Positions 29,496 to 39,159 of a stretch of 64,000 bases of DNA are shown piece after piece. The translations under genes were made by a program, and so were the position numbers. This DNA comes from Prochlorococcus sp. AG-402-N10. GTDB taxonomy: Bacteria > Cyanobacteriota > Cyanobacteriia > PCC-6307 > Cyanobiaceae. The notes below the pieces were generated by a model. That model saw nothing but the letters and a program-made list of their open reading frames with translations, was not told the origin of the DNA and ran no database searches. The stretch is taken from positions 62,001-126,000 of the forward strand of contig QCIU01000004.1 in assembly GCA_003216465.1 (NCBI GenBank), read 5' to 3'. The stretch's first letter is position 1. Every line of letters starts with the position of its first letter.

Positions 29496-31265
29496 GTGAC
29501 ACAAATTGATTCAGAGAAAAAATTAGATAGATTAAAGCTCGGTAAATTGTTAGAAACAATTTATAAGGATCATTCTACCGAAGAGGTCAACTTTATTTGT
29601 AATCAATTATTGCAGATTTTAGATAATTTCTCAGAGAAGTCTCGTTATGAAGAAAAAAGTGATGATAAAAAATGGGATGAATCATATTCTGTTTTAATTA
29701 CATATGCTGATGGGGTTTACAAGGAAGGAGAGGCAACACTCGTTACACTTCGGGAATTACTAAATAAGCATTTTGGAAGTCTTTCAAAAGTAGTTCACAT
29801 ACTTCCATTTTTAAAGTCAACTAGTGATGGTGGTTTTGCTGTTTCGAGTCACACTTCTTTAGAAGAAAAATTTGGTAGTTGGGATGATCTTAATTGTATT
29901 TCTAAAAATCATTTTCTAATGGCTGATTTAGTTTTAAATCATGTTTCATCTTCTCATCCATGGGTCCAACAATTTATTAAATGTCAAGAACCTGGATTGT
30001 CTAATGTTTTTTCTCCTTCACAAAAACTTGATTGGAAAAATGTCATTAGACCAAGAAGTTCATCTCTTTTCTCACAAATAAATACGAAAAATGGCCAAAA
30101 ACAAGTTTGGACAACTTTTGGCCCCGATCAAATTGATTTGAATTGGCTTAATCCTAAAATGACAATAGAGTTTCTTAACTTGATTGTTACTTACCTATCA
30201 AATGGAATTAAATGGTTAAGACTAGATGCAGTAGGTTTTATTTGGAAGGAACCTGGTACAACTTGTTTACACTTACCAAAAGCACATTCTTTAGTAAAAG
30301 TTCTAAGAATATTATTAAATAATCTTCTGACAAACGGAGTACTAATAACTGAAACTAATGTTCCACAGAAAGAAAATCTTTCTTATTTAATACCTGAGGA
30401 TGAGGCACATATGGCTTATAATTTTCCTTTGCCACCTCTTCTTTTGGAAGCGATTATTACTTCAAAAGCAGATATCTTAAATTCATGGATTTGTGATTGG
30501 CCAGAGCTACCTAAAACTACAACACTTTTTAATTTTACTGCTTCTCATGATGGCGTTGGTTTGAGGGCTTTAGAAGGCCTCATGAATGAACAAAGAATTA
30601 AGGATTTATTAATTAATTGTGAAAGAAGAGGCGGATTAGTAAGTCATAGAAGATTATCAAATGGAGAAGATAAACCATATGAATTAAATATTAGTTGGTG
30701 GAGCGCAATGGAAGATGCAGGTAGAGATTCTAATCGCTTCCAATATGAAAGGTTTTTATTAACACAATTACTTGTAATGTCTCTTCAAGGAGTTCCAGCT
30801 TTTTATCTACCCGCACTGTTGGCTTCAGAAAATGATATAAAAAGTTTCTCTATGACTGGTCAAAGAAGAGATTTGAATAGGGAAAAATTTAAATTAGAGA
30901 AACTTTCTGCTGTTTTTAAAAATCCTGAATCAAATGCAAATAAAAATTTGCATTATCTTCGAAAGGCAATGGATGTTAGATCGAAATTAGCTCAATTCCA
31001 CCCTCAGTCTGAGATGGAATGCTTATCTAAAAGTAGAGCAGATATTGTTGTAATTAAAAGAGGTATTGGCTCAAAAGCAGTTTTTACAATTCATAATATG
31101 ACTGAAAATAAAATTAACTATAGATTTAATGAGAATGTTGTTACTAGAATATTTAAAGAAGATTTGATATTGCAGGATTACTTAACATCAAATAAATATA
31201 ATTGTAATAATATTGAACTTTATCCTTTTCAAGTATTATGGCTTGGTTTTTTAATAGATGATTGA
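29496..31265 (+). CDS. GH13 glucoside phosphorylase (sucrose/glucosylglycerate phosphorylase-like); GTG start
   Basis: MADLVLNHVSSSHPWVQQF, WLRLDAVGFIWKEPGT, FNFTASHDGVGLR. Confidence 0.8.
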   Translation: MTQIDSEKKLDRLKLGKLLETIYKDHSTEEVNFICNQLLQILDNFSEKSRYEEKSDDKKWDESYSVLITYADGVYKEGEATLVTLRELLNKHFGSLSKVVHILPFLKSTSDGGFAVSSHTSLEEKFGSWDDLNCISKNHFLMADLVLNHVSSSHPWVQQFIKCQEPGLSNVFSPSQKLDWKNVIRPRSSSLFSQINTKNGQKQVWTTFGPDQIDLNWLNPKMTIEFLNLIVTYLSNGIKWLRLDAVGFIWKEPGTTCLHLPKAHSLVKVLRILLNNLLTNGVLITETNVPQKENLSYLIPEDEAHMAYNFPLPPLLLEAIITSKADILNSWICDWPELPKTTTLFNFTASHDGVGLRALEGLMNEQRIKDLLINCERRGGLVSHRRLSNGEDKPYELNISWWSAMEDAGRDSNRFQYERFLLTQLLVMSLQGVPAFYLPALLASENDIKSFSMTGQRRDLNREKFKLEKLSAVFKNPESNANKNLHYLRKAMDVRSKLAQFHPQSEMECLSKSRADIVVIKRGIGSKAVFTIHNMTENKINYRFNENVVTRIFKEDLILQDYLTSNKYNCNNIELYPFQVLWLGFLIDD

Positions 31266-32061
31266 AAATTCTTCTATCTGGGTAGTTAGTGACGTTGATG
31301 GGACATTAATGGATCATTCTTATGATTTAACTCCAGCTAAAGAAACTATAAAATTACTTCAAGATTTATCTATTCCAGTAATATTATGTACTAGCAAAAC
31401 CGCTGCTGAAGTTAAAGTTATAAGAAAACAACTTAATTTAACCGACCCTTATATCGTTGAAAATGGTGCTGCAATATATGGAGAATCATTAATTAGAGTT
31501 GATGGAAAAATTATTCTCGGAGAAAAATACGAAATACTTGAAAATATTTTAAGAAAAATTTCTATTGAAATTAATTATGATTTGCAACCACTTAATAACA
31601 TTTCGGATCAAGAGGCAACAGAACTTACTGGATTAAAAGGTCATTCACTCACATTAATGAGGGATAGACACTGGAGTATGCCATTCTTAAATCCTCCCGA
31701 ACAAAAGGAAGAAGAAATAAATAAGTGCTGTAAAAAATTTAATGTAGAAATTTTTAGAGGTAATAGGATGAGTCACATGTTATCTATCAATTCAAATAAG
31801 GGAAAAGCAATAAATGCACTTAAGAAATATTCTAATAATCCAAATATTAAAATTATTGGTTTAGGTGATTCCCCAAATGATCTACCTTTATTATTAAATT
31901 CAGATTATAAAATTGTTATTCCAGGTCCTTTTGGACCAAACTCGTCATTATTGGAGAATTTAAATAAATATAAATTCATTCTTGCAAGTGATCCTAATGG
32001 TTATGGTTGGAGAAATGAAATTAATAAATTAATTAATAAATTAGTCTTAAGTAAACAATGA
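31258..32061 (+). CDS. HAD-family mannosyl/glucosyl-3-phosphoglycerate phosphatase-like
   Basis: VVSDVDGTLMDH, CTSKTAAEV, GLGDSPNDLPLL. Confidence 0.8.
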   Translation: MIENSSIWVVSDVDGTLMDHSYDLTPAKETIKLLQDLSIPVILCTSKTAAEVKVIRKQLNLTDPYIVENGAAIYGESLIRVDGKIILGEKYEILENILRKISIEINYDLQPLNNISDQEATELTGLKGHSLTLMRDRHWSMPFLNPPEQKEEEINKCCKKFNVEIFRGNRMSHMLSINSNKGKAINALKKYSNNPNIKIIGLGDSPNDLPLLLNSDYKIVIPGPFGPNSSLLENLNKYKFILASDPNGYGWRNEINKLINKLVLSKQ

Positions 32062-32999
32062 ATGATTTAAATATTGAATTTCCCTTAGGTGATTTTGAAA
32101 AATTAATTTCTCAAATTGGATGGGGATCATCTCATGAATGGTTTAGCTTTTGGAATAGTAAAAAAGAAATCCTATCAATTGACAAATTTTGGGATGAGAA
32201 TGTAAATGATGATTGGATTTGGGGCTTAGCTTTACCTCTTTTATCTCAAGCCTATACATTTAATAAAAATTTTTCTGATCGAAAAATAATTGGAATTTCA
32301 GCCCTCCCAGGAACTGGTAAAACTACTTTAGGTAAATGGCTAGAAAGTATTTCATTAAAATTTAATTTTAAAATATCTGTAATCTCTATAGATGATTTTT
32401 ATCTACCTTCTAAAGAAATGGAATTAGCAATTAAGAATAATCCATGGAAAGTCTCAAGAGGTTACCCGGGTAGTCACTCGATTGATTTAATGAAAGATAA
32501 ATTACTTGAATGGAAAGCTGATGGAAAATTAAATGTACCTGTTTTTGATAAATCATTAAGAAATGGTTTAGGCGATAGGGCTTATTGGAGGCATGAATCC
32601 CCTGATGTATTAATAATTGAGGGTTGGTTTTTAGGTGTGAAACCTTATTGTGGAGAGTCAAATATTTCTGAAAAATTTATCCCTCCATTGAGTACTTATG
32701 AATCCTCTTATAGAGTAAATATTCAAAATAATTTGGAGCATTATTTAGATATATGGAATTTGCTTGATCAGATTTGGCATTTAAAACCTATGAAATTTGA
32801 ATATATGAATTTATGGAAATCAAAGCAAGAAAAAAATATGTTTATAAAACGAGGTAGTGCTCTTCAAGATGAAAATTTGTTTAATTTTCTTCGAATGTTA
32901 AATGTTTCTATTCCACATAAGAGTTTCGATAAGATTAATTCTGATATTTTATTGTTGATTAATCAAGAGAGGAAAATAATTAATGTTGGATTAAATTAA
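32058..32999 (+). CDS. Glycerate kinase-like P-loop kinase
   Basis: ALPGTGKTTLGKWL, SIDDFYLPSKEM, RGYPGSHSIDLM. Confidence 0.8.
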   Translation: MNDLNIEFPLGDFEKLISQIGWGSSHEWFSFWNSKKEILSIDKFWDENVNDDWIWGLALPLLSQAYTFNKNFSDRKIIGISALPGTGKTTLGKWLESISLKFNFKISVISIDDFYLPSKEMELAIKNNPWKVSRGYPGSHSIDLMKDKLLEWKADGKLNVPVFDKSLRNGLGDRAYWRHESPDVLIIEGWFLGVKPYCGESNISEKFIPPLSTYESSYRVNIQNNLEHYLDIWNLLDQIWHLKPMKFEYMNLWKSKQEKNMFIKRGSALQDENLFNFLRMLNVSIPHKSFDKINSDILLLINQERKIINVGLN

Positions 33000-33054
33000 C
33001 TTTCGAACTAAATATTGTTTTCAGTAATTTTTTATACATTTCTAATCATTTCAT

Positions 33055-33321
33055 TTGGTGTTTAATAGATGGGTATTTTTTAGTGGTTTTGGCATGATTG
33101 AGTTTTCTTATAAAAATGAAGGCTCTAGAATGGTTGTATTAAGGTGTATTGGTCCTTCAAATTTTTTTCTAGAAAGAGTTTTATTTCCTACTGATATTCT
33201 TACTTTTTTGGCTCCTAACGATTCTAGAGTTGAGATTTGGGGTAATGAACTATATGGCCCTAAATTAGAAGAAAGGATAAGAATTTCCCACGAAAGTGAA
33301 GATACAACATTAGTTGCATGA
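33055..33321 (+). CDS. Conserved protein, DUF1830-like
   Basis: RCIGPSNFFLERVLFPTDILTFLAPNDSRVEIWG pattern. Confidence 0.6.
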   Translation: MVFNRWVFFSGFGMIEFSYKNEGSRMVVLRCIGPSNFFLERVLFPTDILTFLAPNDSRVEIWGNELYGPKLEERIRISHESEDTTLVA

Positions 33322-33411
33322 TTACTTAGTTTTTAATTGTCTGCGAGTCAGAGTTTTTAACTAACAGCTTTAATATTATTGATATCATCAAATTAGTTCT
33401 TGTTTTATGTA

Positions 33412-33537
33412 ATGTCAGAATTTGCTTCTTTTGCTATTGGAGGATTTGTCCCCTCTGCCGCTATCGCAGGAGTATTATTATTAATTGGCCTAGCGGCTTT
33501 TTTCTATCTCGGAATAAAAGGACCAACAGATTATTAA
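33412..33537 (+). CDS. 41-aa single-TM protein (not in supplied ORF track)
   Basis: MSEFASFAIGGFVPSAAIAGVLLLIGLAAFFYLGIKGPTDY*. Confidence 0.65.
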   Translation: MSEFASFAIGGFVPSAAIAGVLLLIGLAAFFYLGIKGPTDY

Positions 33538-33572
33538 TTTAAATCTATAAATACTCAATATTCTTAATTTAA

Positions 33573-33707
33573 ATGGACCTATCAATAATACTTTTCGTTA
33601 TAAGCATGCCTTTTGTATTATTAACGGCTTATTTTGGTACCAAAAATAATTTTTATGAAAGTGAAAATTACAAAGGTGATGGTTGTGCTCATGATGTCAA
33701 AAGATAA
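33573..33707 (+). CDS. 44-aa single-TM protein (not in supplied ORF track)
   Basis: MDLSIILFVISMPFVLLTAYFGTKNNFYESENYKGDGCAHDVKR*. Confidence 0.6.
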   Translation: MDLSIILFVISMPFVLLTAYFGTKNNFYESENYKGDGCAHDVKR

Positions 33708-33709
33708 TT

Positions 33710-33988
33710 TTATTTAGATATACCACTGTATATACATGTCCACTTATTATCAAATTGCCATACAGGAGTATAAATTTTACTAGTGATTTGACTTCCGGCT
33801 TTTTTACATGTCTCTATGTCTTTCATAGGAATTGAATGTAGTGAAGGACTTGTTATACCACTAACTTCAGGTCTTCCTCCAGGTCCTTGTCTGTATGTTC
33901 CAATTACTAACCAATAATTAGCTTTAACAGAATCACAAAAAGTGAAAAGAGAGAGAAAAAATAATATTTTTAAAACTAAATTTTTCAT
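33710..33988 (-). CDS. Hypothetical protein with signal peptide (92 aa)
   Basis: MKNLVLKILFFLSLFTFCDSVKANYW signal-like N-terminus. Confidence 0.65.
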   Translation of the reverse strand: MKNLVLKILFFLSLFTFCDSVKANYWLVIGTYRQGPGGRPEVSGITSPSLHSIPMKDIETCKKAGSQITSKIYTPVWQFDNKWTCIYSGISK

Positions 33989-34078
33989 ATTATTTATACT
34001 TTAGCTTTTCTTCTCAGAATGTAAATTGTATTTTTTTTAATTGATATTATTATTGGTCTATCTTTTGTAAAGAAAATA

Positions 34079-34885
34079 TTGGATTATTTAAAATTTATAT
34101 TTTATGGGTTAATCCAAGGTTTAACAGAATTTATACCAGTAAGTAGTACCGCTCATTTGAAAATTGTTTCTCTATTATTTGGCTTTAGTGATCCTGGCTC
34201 TTCCTTATCTGCAATTATCCAATTTGGTAGTGTAATCGCAATATTTTGGTATTTTAGAATAAATATTTTTAATTTACATAATAGAAATTCTAAGAAGATT
34301 AATAATTCTTTTATATCTCACAAATTATACAAATCTATTTTTATTAGTACAATTCCAGTTATTTTATTAGGAGGAATAATTAAACTATTTATTCCTGGAT
34401 TCTCTGATTCATTCTTACGTTCGAATTTCTCAATTGCTGTAGTTTCTATATTTATGGCATTTATTATGCTTTTCGCTGATATTTCAACCAACAAATCTAT
34501 AACTTTACGCAATCACAAATATTTTCAAAGTTTAGTAATAGGTATTACTCAAGCATTTGCAATTATTCCTGGTGTTTCTAGATCAGGAGCCAGTATTTCT
34601 ATGGCACTTTTATTTGGTTGGGAGAGGAAAGATGCAACACAATTTTCTTTTTTTCTTGGGATTCCTGCTATTTCTCTGGCTGCGATTGTTGAGCTTTTAA
34701 GCTCGATAAATCAATTTTCAACATTTCCATTTCTACCTTTATTAGCTGGATTAATTACTACTTTCTTTACTTCTTTATTAGCTATTGATTTTTTAATAAA
34801 ATATATATCAACTAAAGGACTCAAAATCTTTATTTACTACAGATTGGCGTTCGGAATTTTAATTCTATTTTTTGACAACTTCTAA
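34079..34885 (+). CDS. uppP: Undecaprenyl-diphosphatase
   Basis: GLIQGLTEFIPVSSTAHL and PGVSRSGASIS motifs; TTG start. Confidence 0.95.
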   Translation: MDYLKFIFYGLIQGLTEFIPVSSTAHLKIVSLLFGFSDPGSSLSAIIQFGSVIAIFWYFRINIFNLHNRNSKKINNSFISHKLYKSIFISTIPVILLGGIIKLFIPGFSDSFLRSNFSIAVVSIFMAFIMLFADISTNKSITLRNHKYFQSLVIGITQAFAIIPGVSRSGASISMALLFGWERKDATQFSFFLGIPAISLAAIVELLSSINQFSTFPFLPLLAGLITTFFTSLLAIDFLIKYISTKGLKIFIYYRLAFGILILFFDNF

Positions 34886-34938
34886 TGATATAAAAATATT
34901 ATATTTCTATGTTAGTGTTTTTATAGATTTATTTACTG

Positions 34939-35097
34939 ATGAGTTTTTTTATTTCATTTCAACTTGGTGAAGTTGAAGTTTCAAATTTAACTATTATTGT
35001 GTGCGCAATTTTTTCTTCATTTACGTTTATTGCGGTGGGCATAAGCTCTTATAAATTATACAAATCATTGATAAATAATGATGATTCTGATTCTTAA
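34939..35097 (+). CDS. Small membrane protein (52 aa; not in supplied ORF track)
   Basis: MSFFISFQLGEVEVSNLTIIVCAIFSSFTFIAVGISSYKLYKSLINNDDSDS*. Confidence 0.6.
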   Translation: MSFFISFQLGEVEVSNLTIIVCAIFSSFTFIAVGISSYKLYKSLINNDDSDS

Positions 35098-35171
35098 TCG
35101 GAACGGCGGGATTTGAACCCACGACCCCCACTACCCCAAAGTGGTGCGCTACCAAACTGCGCTACGCCCCG
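35098..35171 (-). tRNA. tRNA-Pro(GGG)
   Basis: Minus strand CGGGGCGTAGCGCAGTTTGGTAGCGCACCACTTTGGGGTAGTGGGGGTCGTGGGTTCGAATCCCGCCGTTCCGA; anticodon loop TTGGGGT. Confidence 0.95.
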
Positions 35172-35198
35172 TTTTAATACTATAAATATAAAAGGGTT

Positions 35199-35921
35199 TC
35201 AATTGTTAATTCTTATAGGTTTATTATTAGATCTCAATACGCATTTTTCAATGTCCCAATTAAAGTTATCCCATATTTCTTTTTCAAGTTTATAATCGCT
35301 TCCATTAAAATCACCTAGTTTTACTCTCGTAGGTGATGCCGAACAATATTGCCTACTACCTTCTACAGCTAAATATTGTTGATGGTATTTTTCGGCGTAA
35401 TAATAATTTTCAATCATTTTAATTTCTGTTTCTATTGAGCCTAAATTATTTTTATTGAGTTCTTTTTGATAAGCTTTTTTACTAGCAAATATTTTTTCTT
35501 TATTTCTATCATTTGTATAATAGATAGTTGACCTATATTGAGTTCCTATATCATTACCTTGTCTATTCTTTTGCGTGGGATTATGACATTCCCAGAACAT
35601 TTTTAATAAATCACTTATATCAATTTCATTTACATTCCAAATAACTTTAACTACTTCAGCGTGGCCTGTAATTCCTGAGCATACTTCATAGTAAGTAGGA
35701 TTTTTCTTATCGCCTCCGGCATAGCCTACAGATGTTGTGATAACTCCTGGAAGTTTCCAAAAACATTTTTCTGCACCCCAAAAACATCCACATCCAAATA
35801 TTATTGAATCCTCTTGTAAATTTGGTTCTTTCTTTATATCTGTATTTAATATTCTATGGGTAATTTTTTTAGATTCTAAATCTGTTTTGTTATTCATGAA
35901 ATTTTTAATAAATTCAATCAT
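35199..35921 (-). CDS. msrA: Peptide-methionine (S)-S-oxide reductase
   Basis: GCGCFWGAEKCFWKLPGVITTSVGYAGG, GHAEVVKV. Confidence 0.96.
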   Translation of the reverse strand: MIEFIKNFMNNKTDLESKKITHRILNTDIKKEPNLQEDSIIFGCGCFWGAEKCFWKLPGVITTSVGYAGGDKKNPTYYEVCSGITGHAEVVKVIWNVNEIDISDLLKMFWECHNPTQKNRQGNDIGTQYRSTIYYTNDRNKEKIFASKKAYQKELNKNNLGSIETEIKMIENYYYAEKYHQQYLAVEGSRQYCSASPTRVKLGDFNGSDYKLEKEIWDNFNWDIEKCVLRSNNKPIRINN

Positions 35922-35955
35922 CTTTAGTAATTTTATGTTGTAGAAAAACTTTTAT

Positions 35956-37701
35956 TTAATTTAATACTTGATTAGTAGCTATTTCTCTCTCCCATAGTTT
36001 TTTATATATACCTTTTTTTGTTATTAATTCTTTATGGATGCCTTCTTGCACTATTTTACCTTTGTCCATTACTAATACCCTATCACAGGTAGCCGCTACT
36101 GATAATTGATGGCTTATCATCAATATAGTTTTACTTTTGTTTTCTCTCATTTCATCAATTATAATTGACGCTGTCTTATTATCTACACTCGCCAATGCAT
36201 CATCAAGAACTACAACAGAAGCATCAACTAAAAGGGCTCTTCCTAAGGCGGTTCTTTGACGTTGTCCTCCACTAAGTGTTATACCTCTTTCTCCTACAAT
36301 TGTCTTAAATCCCTTAGGGAAATTATTAATGTCTTCAATCAAACCGGCATTTACTGCACTTCTTTTCACTTTTTTTAAAGAAGCTTTCGGTTCTCCAAAC
36401 TTTAGATTTTCTGAAATTGTAGATGTGAATAAAAATGCTTCTTGAGGAACTATAGCAATATGTCTTCTTAAATCTCCTAATTTAATATTCTTTATATCAA
36501 TATTATCTAAAAACAATTGACCATCAGGTATTTCAATTGTCCTACCCAATGATTTGGCTAAAGTTGTTTTTCCACATCCAACTGGCCCGACTATCGCGAT
36601 AAGTTCTCCCGGATTAATTTTAAAATTTAATCCATTGAGAGTGTTAAACTTTGATCCTTTATATTTTATTTTTAGGCCCTTTGCCTCAATTACTCCATTA
36701 ATTTTTTTCGTTAAGTATTTAGCTTTTGCGTTATCAATAATTTTTGGATTATTTTGAAGTATCTCTTCAACTCTATCAAGACTAACTTGTCCTAATTGAA
36801 AAGTGTTTAATGTAAAACCCAACAGGGCCGTAGGAAAAACAAGCCTTTCAACAAATAATATCAAGGCTACTAGCCCACCAATCGTAATAAAACCATTTTC
36901 TAATTGATAAGTTCCTAGACCTAAGAGTATTAATAATGATATTGAAGATATGCCTTGTAATAGAGGAAATAAAGTACTAGCTGTTCTTGCAAGTTTTATT
37001 GCAGAATCGCGATAAACTTTATTGAAATTATTAAATTCATTTTTTTCGGCATCTTCTTGTGCATAAATTTTGATAGCGCTTATACCTGATAAATCTTCTT
37101 GAATTAAATCACTAAGTTTTGAAAGTGACTCTTGCTGTATTTTTCTTTGCTTAACCATTCTCCCTCCAAATAAGCTGACTATTATAAGTATCATTGGAAA
37201 TATCATTAGTGCAGCAATTGTTAGAGTCTTATTTATTGATAACATTGAAGGAATCGTTAGAGAGTAGGCTAGTACGATATTGCATAAGCTCAATACTGTA
37301 AAACCTAATAATCTTCTTATGTTTTCTACATCACTAGTAGCTCTATTAATGATGTCTCCGCTCCCTTTTTTTTGAATCCAATCAGGATCTTGTATTAGTA
37401 AATGGTCAAATAATTTTTGACGTAGATTCACTTCAACTTTTCTGCCTATACCAAATACAATCTGTCTAGAAAATAATCTTATAAGTCCCATAGAAGTAGC
37501 TAGAAACATTAACCAAAAAGATTTAGATATGACATAATTGGATGAGAATCCATCCTTTAATTGATCGATTATATTTTTTACTTCTAATGGTATTAGGATG
37601 CTTAGAATATTCACTGCAAATAAAGCAATCCCGCCATATAAAAATTCTTTTTTATAGGGTTTAAGATATTTTAAAATAATTTTAAACTTAAGATTCTTCA
37701 T
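35956..37701 (-). CDS. ABC transporter, fused permease/ATPase (MsbA-like)
   Basis: GPVGCGKTT, LSGGQRQR, VVLDDALASVD; N-terminal TM domain. Confidence 0.9.
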   Translation of the reverse strand: MKNLKFKIILKYLKPYKKEFLYGGIALFAVNILSILIPLEVKNIIDQLKDGFSSNYVISKSFWLMFLATSMGLIRLFSRQIVFGIGRKVEVNLRQKLFDHLLIQDPDWIQKKGSGDIINRATSDVENIRRLLGFTVLSLCNIVLAYSLTIPSMLSINKTLTIAALMIFPMILIIVSLFGGRMVKQRKIQQESLSKLSDLIQEDLSGISAIKIYAQEDAEKNEFNNFNKVYRDSAIKLARTASTLFPLLQGISSISLLILLGLGTYQLENGFITIGGLVALILFVERLVFPTALLGFTLNTFQLGQVSLDRVEEILQNNPKIIDNAKAKYLTKKINGVIEAKGLKIKYKGSKFNTLNGLNFKINPGELIAIVGPVGCGKTTLAKSLGRTIEIPDGQLFLDNIDIKNIKLGDLRRHIAIVPQEAFLFTSTISENLKFGEPKASLKKVKRSAVNAGLIEDINNFPKGFKTIVGERGITLSGGQRQRTALGRALLVDASVVVLDDALASVDNKTASIIIDEMRENKSKTILMISHQLSVAATCDRVLVMDKGKIVQEGIHKELITKKGIYKKLWEREIATNQVLN

Positions 37702-37782
37702 TTAATATTTCCCTTATGATTAAGATAATGTTTCATTTTAGAATTTGTGAGCTAGTTTTATAAATAATTTAGTTTTTATATT

Positions 37783-38079
37783 ATGAGCAATGAACAAACT
37801 CATCCATTACATGCAACAGATAAAAATATTTTAGATTCTCTTATTGTTAAAGAAACTCCTGAAGACTTTGACTTAATCAATTTAGCTAGATTAATTAATC
37901 GTTATGATAATTTCCCTGGAGAAATCGAAATGCAAGATGATATTGAAAAAACACTTAAATTCTGGAAAATTAACAAAAGTGATCTTTTTTCAATGACAAG
38001 AAATCTATGGTCTAATAGTTTTAGACCTACTAATACAACAAAGGATTTAGTCGGTTCAGGTTTCGACACTTCAAATTGA
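37783..38079 (+). CDS. Conserved cyanobacterial protein, DUF3288-like
   Basis: EQTHPLHATDKNILDSLI..LARLINRYDNFPGE pattern. Confidence 0.65.
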   Translation: MSNEQTHPLHATDKNILDSLIVKETPEDFDLINLARLINRYDNFPGEIEMQDDIEKTLKFWKINKSDLFSMTRNLWSNSFRPTNTTKDLVGSGFDTSN

Positions 38080-38110
38080 TCCATTTATAAAAATTTAAAT
38101 CTCAAAATTA

Positions 38111-39142
38111 ATGGCTAATAATAAACAAAATTCAGAAATCTTAGACCAATTACTTAATGGACATAGCCTTGATGATGAAACTTCAAAAGCTCTTATGAAT
38201 GGGTGGCTGAATGATGAAATACCAGATGTATTAACAGGTGCTTTCTTAAGTGCATTGAGAGCAAAAGGTGTTACAGGTAATGAATTGTCTTCTATGGCAG
38301 AAATACTTTTAAGTGCTTGCAAATTGCCTGTTGACCGTCCAGATTTGTTTATGGTTGATACTTGTGGCACAGGCGGAGATGGTGCAAATACTTTTAATAT
38401 ATCAACGGCAGTTGCTTTTGTTTCTTCATCTTGCGGTGTAAACATTGCAAAGCATGGGAATAAAAGTGCTAGTGGGAAAGTTGGATCCGCAGATGTTTTA
38501 TTAAATCTTGGAATTAATTTAAATTGTCCTTTAGAAAAGGTAATTTCTTCAATTGAAAATATTGGAGTAACTTTTTTATTTGCTCCTATTTGGCACAAAT
38601 CCTTAATTAAATTAGCTCCATTAAGAAAGACTCTTGGTATTAGAACAGTCTTTAATCAATTAGGTCCTCTCGTAAATCCTTTAAGACCAAATGCTCAAGT
38701 TTTAGGCGTTTCATCCGAAGATATTCTAGAACCAATGGCTTCTGCGTTAAGTAAAATGGGAATGGATAGAGCAATTGTTGTTCATGGTTTTGGAGGCCTT
38801 GATGAGGCCTCATTAGAAGGAGACAATAAAATTATCTTTGTAGAAAAAGGTAGGTTAAAATATTCAAAATTAAATATTTCTGATTTTGGTTATCAAAACA
38901 TTTCTAATAATGAACTAATCGTTTCTAAAGATGAATCATATGAAGACATATTTGAATCTGTGTTAAATGGCTCAGGTCAAAAAGCACATTTGGATATTGT
39001 AGCTCTAAATACTGCTTTAATACTTTGGGTTGCCGGAATTGAAGTTGATATTAAAAAGGGTTTTGAAAAGGCTTTGTATTCTATGAGTAAAGCAAAACCT
39101 TGGGATAAATTTTTACATTTTAAAGCCTATCTTGAATCATAA
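38111..39142 (+). CDS. trpD: Anthranilate phosphoribosyltransferase
   Basis: [34 protein letters not shown]. Confidence 0.97.
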   Translation: MANNKQNSEILDQLLNGHSLDDETSKALMNGWLNDEIPDVLTGAFLSALRAKGVTGNELSSMAEILLSACKLPVDRPDLFMVDTCGTGGDGANTFNISTAVAFVSSSCGVNIAKHGNKSASGKVGSADVLLNLGINLNCPLEKVISSIENIGVTFLFAPIWHKSLIKLAPLRKTLGIRTVFNQLGPLVNPLRPNAQVLGVSSEDILEPMASALSKMGMDRAIVVHGFGGLDEASLEGDNKIIFVEKGRLKYSKLNISDFGYQNISNNELIVSKDESYEDIFESVLNGSGQKAHLDIVALNTALILWVAGIEVDIKKGFEKALYSMSKAKPWDKFLHFKAYLES

Positions 39143-39159
39143 GAAATTCTTTCGCCTTA

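Noticed and set aside
35113-35295. ORF track entry MNPRPPLPQSGALPNCATPRFN...
   Set aside because: It reads through the tRNA-Pro in antisense; a translation artefact.
38095-38598. 167-aa minus-strand ORF overlapping trpD
   Set aside because: Antisense shadow of conserved trpD sequence; no independent support.
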